Source: Micromonospora rifamycinica
GTDB lineage: Bacteria; Actinomycetota; Actinomycetes; Mycobacteriales; Micromonosporaceae
NCBI RefSeq assembly: GCF_900090265.1
Contig: NZ_LT607752.1
Location: forward strand, 1-64,000
Direction of reading: 5' to 3'
DNA length: 64,000 nt
Part shown: in pieces, positions 27,863 through 36,342 of the stretch
Layout: each line of letters opens with the position of its first letter
Position numbering within the stretch: position 1 is the first letter of the stretch
Notes under the pieces: generated by a model
Databases searched by the model: none
Seen by the model: the letters and a program-made list of their open reading frames with translations, nothing else
What the model was told of the DNA's origin: nothing
Translations under genes and position numbers: made by a program

Positions 27863-28692
27863 GTCCGGACCTCCCGGGCCGGCGCCGCACACGCCTCGCG
27901 TAGCGCCTCCTTCAGCCGCGCACCCAACGCCGCCAGGCCCGCACCCCGCCAGAGCGAGAAGTGATCGCCCGGCACCGTCACGGTGCGTACCCGCGTTGCC
28001 ACGTCCGCCCACCGCAGCGGTCCACGCGGCGAATCCTCGCCGTCGATGACCAGCACCGGGTCGGGGTAACCGGGTTCCGGCGCGTACCGGTGCAGGGCCT
28101 CGACGTTGCGGCGGAACACCTCGAACCGGCGAGCGAGCGTCTCGGCGTCCAACTCCTCGGGGACCAGGTCGGCGCGGCGCAGCAGTCCCCAGGCTTCCGT
28201 GACGGGAGCGTCCGACGACCAGGCCCGCAGCGCGGCGACGACGCCCTCCTCAGCCCGACCGCCACCCCCCTCCGTAGCCAGATCGACGGCGAACCTGGTG
28301 AGAATCTCGCGCACCGGGGGTGTCGGCTCGGCGTGGTGCATCAGTGCGTCGACGATCACCACGAGCGGCACGACGACTCCCAGCGCCCGCAGCCGCCAGG
28401 CCATGGCGTACGCGACCGAACCGCCCATGGACCAGCCGAGCAGGCACGCCTGTCGCCTCCCGCAGTCGTCCGCCACGGCGCGGGCGTAGCGGTCCGCGAG
28501 TTCGCGCAGATCAGCGGGGGGCAGGCCGTCGCCGTCATACCCCGGTGCCTCGATGCCCACGACCCGTCGACCACCGAGCGCGCCGACCAGTGGGAGGTAG
28601 GTGTAGGCGGAGCCGGAGGCGGAGTGCACGCAGTACAGGGGCGCCGCGTCACCATCCCCCGCGCCGAACGGCACCAGCAGGTCAGAATGCAC
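27859..28692 (-). CDS. NRPS-type thioesterase (free-standing, terminal-TE-like)
   Basis: A 277-aa alpha/beta hydrolase. YCVHSASGSAYTYLPLV oxyanion strand, nucleophile motif GWSMGG, and the histidine in VPGDHFSLW. Sequence features (GIEAPGYDG, ELADRYARAV) resemble thioesterase domains found at the end of NRPS chains more than the short type II editing enzymes. The GTG at 28692 overlaps the NRPS gene by 11 bp, so it probably docks with that module, which lacks a TE, and releases or cyclises the product. Confidence 0.85.
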   Translation of the reverse strand: MHSDLLVPFGAGDGDAAPLYCVHSASGSAYTYLPLVGALGGRRVVGIEAPGYDGDGLPPADLRELADRYARAVADDCGRRQACLLGWSMGGSVAYAMAWRLRALGVVVPLVVIVDALMHHAEPTPPVREILTRFAVDLATEGGGGRAEEGVVAALRAWSSDAPVTEAWGLLRRADLVPEELDAETLARRFEVFRRNVEALHRYAPEPGYPDPVLVIDGEDSPRGPLRWADVATRVRTVTVPGDHFSLWRGAGLAALGARLKEALREACAAPAREVRT

Positions 28693-31600
28693 GGTCGGCC
28701 CCTGCTTCGGCCTGCTGGACCGCCCTCGTCGGCCGCGCCGCGACCAGCCGGTCCACCTCGGCCGCGACCGAACGCACCGTGGCATCGGCGAACATGCTGC
28801 GCATCCGCAGCTTCACGCCGAATTCCTTGCCCAGGCGGCTGACCACCCGCATCGCCTGCAGCGAGTTCCCACCGGCCGCAAAGAACGCCACCGCCGCACT
28901 CACCCGGTCGACTTCGAGCACCTCGGCGTAGATCCGGGCGACAGCCGTCTCGGTGCCGCCCTCCGGGGCGACGTAGTCCTGCTCGGGATCGGCGTCGACC
29001 GGATCCGGCAGGGCCTTGCGATCCACCTTCCGGGCGGTGGTCAACGGCAGGCTGTCCAGGAACACCCAGGCCGTCGGGATCATGTAGTCGGGCAGTCGTT
29101 CGGCGAGGTGGGCGCGCAGTTCCGTGGCGACCGGCTGCCGGTCGGCGGCGGGGGAGGCGTAGCCGACCAGGCGGGCCTCACCCCGCCGGTCCAGCCGCAT
29201 CGCCACCGCGGCGACGCCGACATCCGGGTGCGACATCAGCGCGGACTCGATCTCCTCCAACTCGATCCGCAGGCCCCGCATCTTCACCTGTCCGTCGCCG
29301 CGACCGAGGAACTCCAACTGGTAGTCCCGGTTCCAGCGCACGATGTCGCCGCTGCGGTACACCCGGCCACCGGGGTGGAACGGATCCTCGACGAACGCCC
29401 TGGCGGTCAGCTCCGGCTGGTTGAGGTAGCCGCGGGCGAGGCCCTCCGCACCGCCGATCAGCAACTCCCCGGGAACGCCGCGGGGAACCAACCGACCGGC
29501 CTTGTCGACCACGTACATCCGTCGGTCGGTGAAGGGTTTGCCGATCGGCGGCGCGCTGCGCGCGGGCTCGTGCGGGCATTCGTAGGAGGTGCAGCCGACG
29601 GCTGCCTCGGTGGGACCGTAGCAGTTGATCAGACGGCGTCCCGGCAGGTTCCACTTGGCGACCATCTCGGCCGGTACCGCCTCGCCACCCGCCATGATCT
29701 TGCGCAGATCGGGGTACGGTCCACCCTCGACCAGCGCCAACATCGCCGGAGACATGCAGATGTAGGTGACCCGCTGCCGGCGCATGAGCGCGGCGAGTGC
29801 GGCGGGCGAGGTCCCGGTCTCCTTGTCGACGAGGACCAGACTCGCTCCGGCGGTGAGACCGGCGAAGATCTCCCCCTGGGACATGTCGAACGCCAGCGCC
29901 GCCAACTGGAGCATCCGGTCGTCCGACCGCAGGTCGAAGACCCGACGGTAGGAGGCGATGAACGACTGCAGTGCGCGGTGTTCGATGAGCACGCCCTTGG
30001 GCCGGCCGGTCGAGCCCGAGGTGTACAGGACGTAGGCGAGCGCATCCCTGCCGACCTCGGCCCAGGGCTCCGCCGCGGCCCCCGCCTCGACGAATGCCGC
30101 GCGTTCCTGGTCGATCTCCACGATCGACCACGGACCCGTCTCCGGAATGCGGTCCCGGACGCGGCTCTGCGTCAGCACGACCGGCGCAGCCGTGTCCCTC
30201 AGGATGTACTCCAGTCGGCCCGCGGGGTGCGAGGGATCCATGATCGCGAAGGCGGCACCCGCCCGGAGGACGCCGAGCAGCGCGACGAGCGCGTCGAGGT
30301 CACGCTCCACCGCCACGGCCACGACCTGGCCGTCGCGCACGCCCCGGCCGCGCAGGAACGCGGCCAGCTCGAACGCCCTGCGGTCCAGCTCGCGGTACGT
30401 CAAACTGTCGTCCTCGTACACGGCGGCGACCTGGTCGGGCTGCTCCTGCGCCCTACGGGCGATAGCGGCGTGGACCGGCTCGTCGGCATGGACGAGCAGC
30501 TGACCGGTGCCGGCCGCCAACAGCGCCCCGATCTCCTCCTCGTCGAGCAACGGCAGTTCCGACACCGGCCGCGTGGGCTGTCCGCAGGCTGCCGAGAGCA
30601 CCTGCGTGAGGTGACGGACCAGGGCCTCGACCCGCCAGTCGTCGAAGAGGTCGAGGGCGTACTCGACGAACACCCGCAGCCGGTCCGGTGACTCGACGAA
30701 CGTCAACGACAGGTCGAAGCGCGCGCCGAGCGACGGCGCGTCGATGGCCTCCGTGGTCAGTCCGGGCAGGTCCAGAGCGGTTCCGGCAGTGAATTCGGTG
30801 AGGAACTGGGCGCAGACCCCGAACAGCGGATTGCGACCCGGGTCGCGGTGCGGGCGGAGACGGTCGACGACGCGTTCGAACGGCACGTCCTGGTTGTCGT
30901 ACCCGTCGAGCATGGTGTCCGCGACCCGCGCCACGAGCTCGGTGAAGCTGGGGTCGTCGTGCAGGGTGGTGCGCAGCACCACCATGTTCGTGAAGTAACC
31001 GACCACCTGCTCCAGGTCCGGGTCGGTCCGGCCGAGAGTGGCAGTGCCCAGGCAGATGTCGTCGTGCCCGCTGTACCGGTTGAGGAGCACGAGCAGCGCG
31101 GCCGACAGGACCACGAACGGGGACACGCCCTCGCCGGTGGCCAGCGCACGGACGAGCTCGACGGGCAGCTCGGCGCTCGCGGTTCCGCTGGCGAAACTCG
31201 GTTCGGCCGGGCGCGGCCGATCGGTGGGCAGTTCCAGCGGAGCGGCCCCGTCCAACTGCCCGTGCCAGTACCGGAGCTGCTCCTCCAGGTCGCCGTTGTC
31301 GAGTGCGGCGCGCTGCGCGGCGGCGAAGTCGAGATACCGCACCGCCGCGGCCGAGTCGGCGGGCTTGGGCGGGGCCGGCTCGGTGCCGGCCAGGGCGGCG
31401 GCGTACTCGTCCGTCAGCTGCCTGAGCAGCAGGCTGGTCGACCATCCGTCGGTGACGATGTGGTGGAAGGAGAGCGACAGCACGTGTTCGTCCGGGCCGC
31501 ACCGGAACAGCTTGAACCGGTACAGCGGGCCACCGGTGAGGTCGAACGCCCGGGCGGAGTGCTCGCGCAGGCCCGCTGCGAGCGCGGCCTCACGTGTTTC

Positions 31601-31921
31601 GGGCGTCTCGTCGCTCAGATCGCTGATCGGCAGCGGCACATCCGAGAATGGAGTGATCACCATCCCCGGCACCCCGTCGACGGTGGTAACCGTTCCCCGC
31701 AGCAACTCGTGCCGCCGGACGAGTGCGGTGAGAGCGGTCCTGAGTGCTGCGATGTTCAACGGCCCGCGAATCCGATGGGCCACCGAGACGTTGTACGTGG
31801 CGAGCCCGGGTGCCATCTGCTCGAGAAACCACAGCTGTTCCTGGCCCACCGACAGCCGTGCCAGCCGAGTTTCCGAGCCGTCATTTGCGATCACTGCACC
31901 CGCTCCAAACCGATGAGACAC
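28682..31921 (-). CDS. NRPS module, condensation-adenylation-thiolation (C-A-T)
   Basis: 1079 aa. The C domain (about 20-450) has HHIVTDG at 153-159. The A domain (about 480-975) has YTSGSTGRPKG, NCYGPTEAAVG, YRSGDI, GRGDGQVKMRGLRIE and the ARKVDRKAL lysine. The T domain has GGNS with S1020. Pocket residues by manual alignment are D-M-G-C-M-G-C-V-G-K, and I cannot name the substrate; they suggest a small or mid-sized neutral side chain. It starts at GTG 31921 with AGGAC upstream. It is the first gene of a three-gene leftward operon with thioesterase and exporter. It has no loading module of its own, so its donor is presumably the stand-alone A-T protein at 38240. Confidence 0.95.
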   Translation of the reverse strand: MSHRFGAGAVIANDGSETRLARLSVGQEQLWFLEQMAPGLATYNVSVAHRIRGPLNIAALRTALTALVRRHELLRGTVTTVDGVPGMVITPFSDVPLPISDLSDETPETREAALAAGLREHSARAFDLTGGPLYRFKLFRCGPDEHVLSLSFHHIVTDGWSTSLLLRQLTDEYAAALAGTEPAPPKPADSAAAVRYLDFAAAQRAALDNGDLEEQLRYWHGQLDGAAPLELPTDRPRPAEPSFASGTASAELPVELVRALATGEGVSPFVVLSAALLVLLNRYSGHDDICLGTATLGRTDPDLEQVVGYFTNMVVLRTTLHDDPSFTELVARVADTMLDGYDNQDVPFERVVDRLRPHRDPGRNPLFGVCAQFLTEFTAGTALDLPGLTTEAIDAPSLGARFDLSLTFVESPDRLRVFVEYALDLFDDWRVEALVRHLTQVLSAACGQPTRPVSELPLLDEEEIGALLAAGTGQLLVHADEPVHAAIARRAQEQPDQVAAVYEDDSLTYRELDRRAFELAAFLRGRGVRDGQVVAVAVERDLDALVALLGVLRAGAAFAIMDPSHPAGRLEYILRDTAAPVVLTQSRVRDRIPETGPWSIVEIDQERAAFVEAGAAAEPWAEVGRDALAYVLYTSGSTGRPKGVLIEHRALQSFIASYRRVFDLRSDDRMLQLAALAFDMSQGEIFAGLTAGASLVLVDKETGTSPAALAALMRRQRVTYICMSPAMLALVEGGPYPDLRKIMAGGEAVPAEMVAKWNLPGRRLINCYGPTEAAVGCTSYECPHEPARSAPPIGKPFTDRRMYVVDKAGRLVPRGVPGELLIGGAEGLARGYLNQPELTARAFVEDPFHPGGRVYRSGDIVRWNRDYQLEFLGRGDGQVKMRGLRIELEEIESALMSHPDVGVAAVAMRLDRRGEARLVGYASPAADRQPVATELRAHLAERLPDYMIPTAWVFLDSLPLTTARKVDRKALPDPVDADPEQDYVAPEGGTETAVARIYAEVLEVDRVSAAVAFFAAGGNSLQAMRVVSRLGKEFGVKLRMRSMFADATVRSVAAEVDRLVAARPTRAVQQAEAGADRAF

Positions 31922-31935
31922 CGGACAGTCCTGTC

Positions 31936-31983
31936 GGCGCTATGGTCGCGGCTTCCGCACCTCACGTCTTGTACGTTCCTGAC
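31936..31983 (-). promoter_or_regulatory. NRPS promoter with CTTG-type operator over the -35
   Basis: On the minus strand the -10-like GACCAT lies at 31947-31942, inside an 11-nt element ACCATAGCGCC (31946-31936) that also forms the -10 region of the SARP promoter at 34169. Seventeen nt upstream is a poor -35 (AAGACG), overlapped by gtcttgtacgttcctgac (31966-31983, plus strand). That 18-mer recurs inverted at 33838-33855 with one mismatch. A weak -35 under a repeat element is the usual design of SARP-activated promoters. Confidence 0.5.
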
Positions 31984-32008
31984 CTTTTTCCAACCGCCAG
32001 CCGCGTAT

Positions 32009-32036
32009 TTGCGGGGGATATTTCGGCCCTTACTAT
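32009..32036 (+). promoter_or_regulatory. Candidate promoter of the LeuRS-like gene
   Basis: TTGCGG (32009-32014), 16-nt spacer, TACTAT (32031-32036), giving a leader of about 35 nt before ATG 32078. The -35 lies inside ATTTGCGGGGG (32007-32017), an 11-mer that recurs at 34297-34307 just before the SARP start codon. Confidence 0.4.
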
Positions 32037-32077
32037 GTCCGGGTGTTCCTGGCGATTCAGCGACGGTGGAGGCAGAG

Positions 32078-33586
32078 ATGACCAGCAAGGTCCTGACGAT
32101 CGGCGCCCCTCTGGATGAGCTCCACGAGCGGCGGCTGAGAGCGGTGACCGCCGCCTGCGAGAGACTCGGCACGCTCCTGCGCTCCTCGGCCCCGGCACCT
32201 GCCAGCCCGGCCGTGGGACTGCTGCGCGCCCTGGCGTCCGCGGGAAGACTCGCGGTGAGCGCCGAGGACGAGGAGGCCGGGCCCTGGACGCTGGCCTATG
32301 CGCCCTCGCCGGCCGCGCTCGCCGCGGTGGCAGGCGGATCGACGTCCTCCTGGGGCGCCCGGCTGGACGCCAAGCAGAAGAAGGCGCTGCGCCGGGCACC
32401 CGGGGCGGTCTTCCGCCTACCGTTCGTCGATCCCGTGACGGGTGCGGCGAGCGGCGGGGCGCTCAGCACGTTCACGACCGACTGGTCGCCGTTCACCGCC
32501 GCCTGCGCGGTGGCCGTCCACCCGGACCACGAGATGCTCGCGGGGAGCGAGGTGCGTCCGCGTCCCTACTTCAGTGGCCGCCTCGTGCGCCATCCGTTGC
32601 ACGGCGATCTGCTGCCGGTGTGGGTCGCGGACTGGGTCAAGCCCGAGTTCGGCACGGGCGCGGTCATCGTCAACCCGGCGCACTCGGTTGCCGACCTGGA
32701 GTTCGCGCGCAGCGTCGGGCTTCCGGTCCGGTTCGGTCTCGGACCGCACGAACCCGGTGCCGATCCGGCCAGCTGGCTGACGCCGCCGGTCATCAAGACC
32801 GGGATGACGCTCCGGGCGGGCCGGCACGACGGCCTCAGCCACGAGCAGGCGGTCGACGCATACCTGAGTGACCTGACCGAGGCCGGTCACGCCGAGCGGG
32901 GCGAGTCCTTCTCGCTCGGTCGGGTACCGCTCGCCGTGGTGACAGCAGACCCCGCCGGAGAGATCCGCTGGTCGCCCGGGTTGCGGGCGCGCAGCTTCAC
33001 CGCAGAGGCCGGGACGGCCGCGGCCGTGTCCGCGTCGCTGCGGGCCACGCCGCTCCTCAGCGCGGCGACCGAATTCGAGGCGGCGTCCATACTGGTCTGC
33101 CCCGCGGACGCGGTCGGAGCCGACCTGCTGTGGCTGCGTCTGCTGATGTTCGACCTCAATGTCAAGCACGCGCCGGTTCTGGTGGTGCCGGTGGCCCGCA
33201 TCGGCTCCGCGCAGGGCGTGGAGCCGCAGTGGCTGGACGCCTCGCTGCTCGTCGCCGGCCGGCCGGACGAGACGGTCTCGGTGAAGCCCCAGCTGGGCGA
33301 GCAGATCGGACGGATCGCGAAGGACCACGCGGCGATGGGCGTCGGCGGCGGGGAACTGGAGAGCGCACCGTCCCCGGTGGCCGGGCAGATCTTCACGGCG
33401 CTCTCCACCGCCGACTTCGCGGCCGCCTTCAAGGCGGTCGGTCCGACCGCGAAGACCGTCCGCCGCGGCGGCGCGATCGGCGAGTCCGAGCGGGCCGCGT
33501 TCCTGACCGCCCTGTTCGTGCTCCTGGGACTTCCGCTGCCCGAAGGATTCTCCGCGGACGCGCTCGAAGGAACGTTCACGATGTGA
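32078..33586 (+). CDS. Free-standing LeuRS-editing-domain-like protein
   Basis: 502 aa resembling the CP1 editing domain of leucyl-tRNA synthetase. Residues about 171-216 (PLHGDLLPVWVADWV, EFGTGAV 190-196, NPAH 199-202, ADLEFARSVGL) match the LeuRS block PLTG..LP.WVA..V...YGTGA....PAHD.RD.EFA...GL, including the aspartate D206. FTT at 132-134 matches the start of the FTTRPDTL threonine loop, but RPDT is lost. GRHDGLSHEQAVDAYLSDL (248-266) matches the following GL.H..A segment. No HIGH or KMSKS motif exists, so it cannot form leucyl-tRNA. It might hydrolyse a misacylated tRNA or amino-acyl ester, bind the product, or be an inactive scaffold. Start ATG with GGAGGCAGAG upstream; the 410-codon upstream extension is an NRPS shadow. 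Confidence 0.72.
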   Translation: MTSKVLTIGAPLDELHERRLRAVTAACERLGTLLRSSAPAPASPAVGLLRALASAGRLAVSAEDEEAGPWTLAYAPSPAALAAVAGGSTSSWGARLDAKQKKALRRAPGAVFRLPFVDPVTGAASGGALSTFTTDWSPFTAACAVAVHPDHEMLAGSEVRPRPYFSGRLVRHPLHGDLLPVWVADWVKPEFGTGAVIVNPAHSVADLEFARSVGLPVRFGLGPHEPGADPASWLTPPVIKTGMTLRAGRHDGLSHEQAVDAYLSDLTEAGHAERGESFSLGRVPLAVVTADPAGEIRWSPGLRARSFTAEAGTAAAVSASLRATPLLSAATEFEAASILVCPADAVGADLLWLRLLMFDLNVKHAPVLVVPVARIGSAQGVEPQWLDASLLVAGRPDETVSVKPQLGEQIGRIAKDHAAMGVGGGELESAPSPVAGQIFTALSTADFAAAFKAVGPTAKTVRRGGAIGESERAAFLTALFVLLGLPLPEGFSADALEGTFTM

Positions 33587-33781
33587 CCGGGCTCGATCAG
33601 TGCCGCGGCCGGTGGTGCCCGGCCCGCCGTAGTCGGGGGATGCGACACGCGGTGCGCGGCGGGCACCGCAGCGGCCGTCCTCCGCCGGTGGCCGCACCGG
33701 GGAAACCGGTCCTCGTCGGGCCCGCCCGGTCTCGGCCCCGGTCGGCCGCACCGGGTCGACCGGGGCCGTGGAGAGGTGAAC

Positions 33782-33855
33782 CTTGCTGAAGTCTTGTGCG
33801 GCCTTGTCCACTTCTTGCGGCGCGCTCCGGCTGCCACGTCAAGAACGTACAAGAC
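33782..33855. promoter_or_regulatory. CTTG box array, candidate SARP binding sites
   Basis: CTTG starts at 33782, 33793, 33803 and 33814: spacings 11, 10, 11 bp, one helical turn each. It is followed by the 18-mer gtcaagaacgtacaagac (33838-33855), which holds two more boxes on the other strand 10 bp apart. SARP regulators are known to bind direct repeats at 11-bp periods. Which promoter this array serves is unclear. Confidence 0.5.
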
Positions 33856-33999
33856 CGGCCGGTGGGACGATCGGCATCATCGACTCGTGCACGGGGAACA
33901 ACGACGACCCCCTGGGCGCGAGGACCGCCCGGCTACTCCACGACGCCCTTCGGTAGCCGGCCCCGCAGGACGCCCGGCCGCCCGCGGGCGAACCCCGTC

Positions 34000-34028
34000 G
34001 GACCGGCCGACCGCCGATCGGCCGGTCC
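34000..34028. terminator. Strong hairpin upstream of the SARP promoter
   Basis: Perfect 11-bp stem ggaccggccga/tcggccggtcc with a 7-nt loop. It would end rightward transcription from the LeuRS-like gene or from the CTTG array before it reaches the SARP gene. Confidence 0.55.
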
Positions 34029-34144
34029 GGCCCCCGGTCAGCCGGTTCACCTGCGCAGGCGCATCCGCTCCACGGCAGCGTGTCGGCTGTCGTCGAGACG
34101 GTTACCCACGGTGGCCCGGTCGATCCTGGGTGTCATGATCGTCG

Positions 34145-34174
34145 TTGACGAACGGACTGGGGCGTCGTTACCAT
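34145..34174 (+). promoter_or_regulatory. Promoter of the SARP gene
   Basis: TTGACG (34145-34150), 18-nt spacer, TACCAT (34169-34174), a good housekeeping-sigma promoter for an actinomycete. Transcription would start near 34181, giving a leader of about 130 nt before GTG 34314. Confidence 0.6.
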
Positions 34175-34313
34175 AGCGCCCACGAGCCCGTGCGCTGCTC
34201 GTTGCTGCGCAGCCCACCCGCTCCGCGCCTACCCGTAGTGGCGAGATCAGGCCCTGCCGCCGTCGTCGGGTAGCGGTTCCGCCTGACAATCGCCGCATTT
34301 GCGGGGGTAACTA

Positions 34314-36086
34314 GTGCCGGTTACGCAGTTTCGTGTCCTCGGACCGCTCGACTGTCAGGCGAACGACACGACGATCCGGATCAACGGAACGAAACAGCAG
34401 ACCGTCCTGGGCATGCTCCTGCTGGCCGACGGTAAACCGGTGGCATTGTCCCGGCTCGTGGACGCGGTGTGGGACGAGGTCGCGCCGTCGACCGCCTCCA
34501 AGCAGATCCGCAACGCGGTGTCAGACCTGCGTAACCTGCTGGTCGGCACCGGTGTGACGATCAGTCCCGTCGGTGACGGCTACCGGCTCGACCGTGCGGG
34601 CGCAGCACTCGATCTGGAGGATTTCACCAGGCAGGTCGAGCTGGCCGACCGGGAGACCGATCCGGTACGCAAGATCGATACCCTGCGCTCCGCCCTGTCG
34701 ATCTGGCGCGGCCGGGCGTTGACGGGGCTGACCGGTGCGCTGCTGCTGTCCCAGGTCGTCAGCGTCGAGGAGTTGCGACTGACCGTTCTTGAGCAGTGCA
34801 TCAATCTCGAACTGGAACTCGGCAGACACGCGTCGCTGATCGGTGAGCTGACGGCGACGGTGGCGGAGAACCCGTTCCGCGAACGCTTCGTGGCGCAGCT
34901 GATGATCGCCCTGTGTCGTTCGGGTGCCCGTGCGGACGCGTTGCGGGTGTTCGACACCACCCGCCGTCTCCTCCGCGACGAGCTGGGCATGGACCCCGAA
35001 ACCCAGTTGAAGGACCTGCACCGCAGGATCCTCGGCAGCGATCTGCCGCCCGCCGCCACCGAGCCGGAGGCGACACCCGAGCTGCCCCGTCCACGGCACA
35101 CCCTGCCCGGCGAGGCGGTGCGGCTCACCGGCCGCGAGCGGGAGGAGGCCACGGTCCTGCAGGCGCTGCGGCGACATGCCGAAGGACTGAGCGTGGCCCC
35201 ACCGGCCATCGTCGCGATCGACGGGATGGCCGGTATCGGCAAGACCGCGTTCGCCCTGCACCTGGGCCGGCGGCTCGCGGCGGCGTATCCGGACGGCCAG
35301 ATCTTCGTCGACCTCGGTGCACACGGCATAGGCGGCCGATGGGCGGAGGCGTCCTCGGTCCTGTCCATGCTGCTGCGCACCTCCGGCGTGCCCGCCGAGG
35401 CGATCCCGCCCGACCTGGAGGGACGCTGCACGGCCTGGCGCACCTGGCTGCTCGGCAGGCGTGTCCTGGTCATCCTCGACGATGCCGCGAGCACCTCCCA
35501 CATCACGCCGTTGCTGACCGGCGCTGCCGGGTGCCTGACCATCGTGACCAGCCGTCGCCGGCTGCCCAGCCTGCACTCGACCTGCCAGCTGTCGCTGCCG
35601 GAATTCACCATCGCGGCGGGTCGTGACCTCTTCAGCAGCGTGGTGGGGGACAACCGACCGCTCGCCGAGACGGCGGCCGTGGACGAGATCCTGCGACACT
35701 GCGGACGGCTGCCGCTCGCCATCCGCAGCGCCGCGGTCCGCCTGCGCAACCGGACCAGTTGGAGCGTGTCCTACCTGGCCGCGCGGCTGGCCGACGACGC
35801 GTCCCGGCTCGCCGAGCTGAACACCGAGAACACCGGGCTGACCGCCGCCTTCGACATGTCCTTCTATTGGCTGGATCCCGAACACCAGCGACTGTTCCGG
35901 CTGCTCGGCCGCATCGATGTGGAGGACATCGAGCCTGATCAGGTCGCGAGGATGGCCGGCCTGTCCGTCTCCCGGGTCGACCGGCTGCTCGAGGAGCTGG
36001 TCGACTTCCACCTGCTCAAGGCGATCGGGCAGGGCCGTTACCGGATGAACGAGCTGGTTCGGGCCTACTCCCTGCAGCTGACCTGA
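34314..36086 (+). CDS. SARP-family regulator with NB-ARC domain (AfsR-like without TPR)
   Basis: 590 aa. An OmpR-type winged helix at the N-terminus ([45 protein letters not shown]), then the bacterial transcriptional activation domain to about 245 (LDLEDFTRQVELAD, ENPFRERFVAQLMIALCRSGARADALRVF). An NB-ARC NTPase follows, with DGMAGIGKT around 303-312, VLVILDDA and LTIVTSRRR. The C-terminal TPR part of AfsR is absent. The GTG at 34314 has GGGGG 7 nt upstream and the first residues match the SARP opening. Likely the pathway-specific activator of region C. The neighbouring repeats fit its binding mode. Confidence 0.93.
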   Translation: MPVTQFRVLGPLDCQANDTTIRINGTKQQTVLGMLLLADGKPVALSRLVDAVWDEVAPSTASKQIRNAVSDLRNLLVGTGVTISPVGDGYRLDRAGAALDLEDFTRQVELADRETDPVRKIDTLRSALSIWRGRALTGLTGALLLSQVVSVEELRLTVLEQCINLELELGRHASLIGELTATVAENPFRERFVAQLMIALCRSGARADALRVFDTTRRLLRDELGMDPETQLKDLHRRILGSDLPPAATEPEATPELPRPRHTLPGEAVRLTGREREEATVLQALRRHAEGLSVAPPAIVAIDGMAGIGKTAFALHLGRRLAAAYPDGQIFVDLGAHGIGGRWAEASSVLSMLLRTSGVPAEAIPPDLEGRCTAWRTWLLGRRVLVILDDAASTSHITPLLTGAAGCLTIVTSRRRLPSLHSTCQLSLPEFTIAAGRDLFSSVVGDNRPLAETAAVDEILRHCGRLPLAIRSAAVRLRNRTSWSVSYLAARLADDASRLAELNTENTGLTAAFDMSFYWLDPEHQRLFRLLGRIDVEDIEPDQVARMAGLSVSRVDRLLEELVDFHLLKAIGQGRYRMNELVRAYSLQLT

Positions 36087-36271
36087 GGCGGCACCGGCCC
36101 CACGGGACCGGTTCCCCGGCTCCGGTGTGTCCCGCCGGCCGTGGTCTGCCTTCTGCCTCCTCGGTGGTGGTCGCCTTCGTCGCGTTCCGCGCTGCCGGGC
36201 GTCAGGTCTTGGGGAATGGCCGAGGACCGTCCGAGGACGTGCCTCACTACGGTTGCGGCGCTGGCTGATCC

Positions 36272-36286
36272 AGGTTTCCGAAACCT
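36272..36286 (+). promoter_or_regulatory. Perfect palindrome upstream of the biosynthetic operon
   Basis: AGGTTTC-C-GAAACCT, 7-bp arms around a single central base, 57 bp before the aldolase start in the 256-bp gap after the SARP gene. It looks like a dimeric repressor or activator site controlling the seven-gene operon. A TTGAAA at its right edge could be the -35. Confidence 0.5.
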
Positions 36287-36342
36287 TGAAATCAACCGCT
36301 CCCCAGACAACCGGCACCAAGCGAGCAGCTCGGGAGTTGATA

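Larger units (their letters stand above)
33587..34313. other. 727-bp regulatory interval between the LeuRS-like gene and the SARP gene
   Basis: No convincing gene. It contains a run of four CTTG boxes (33782-33817), the inverted copy of the NRPS operator (33838-33855), an 11-bp perfect hairpin (34000-34028) and the SARP promoter (34145-34174). Short overlapping frames of 120-126 aa are Arg/Pro-rich and lack ribosome-binding sites. Confidence 0.55.

Noticed and set aside
30848..32077. 410-codon N-terminal extension of the LeuRS-like gene
   Set aside because: It is antisense to the NRPS C domain. The true start ATG 32078 has its own ribosome-binding site and promoter-like sequence.
33856..34000. 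Short peptide gene ending at about 33953
   Set aside because: One frame reads a plausible peptide tail (GTIGIIDSC...HDALR), but it has no start codon with a ribosome-binding site.
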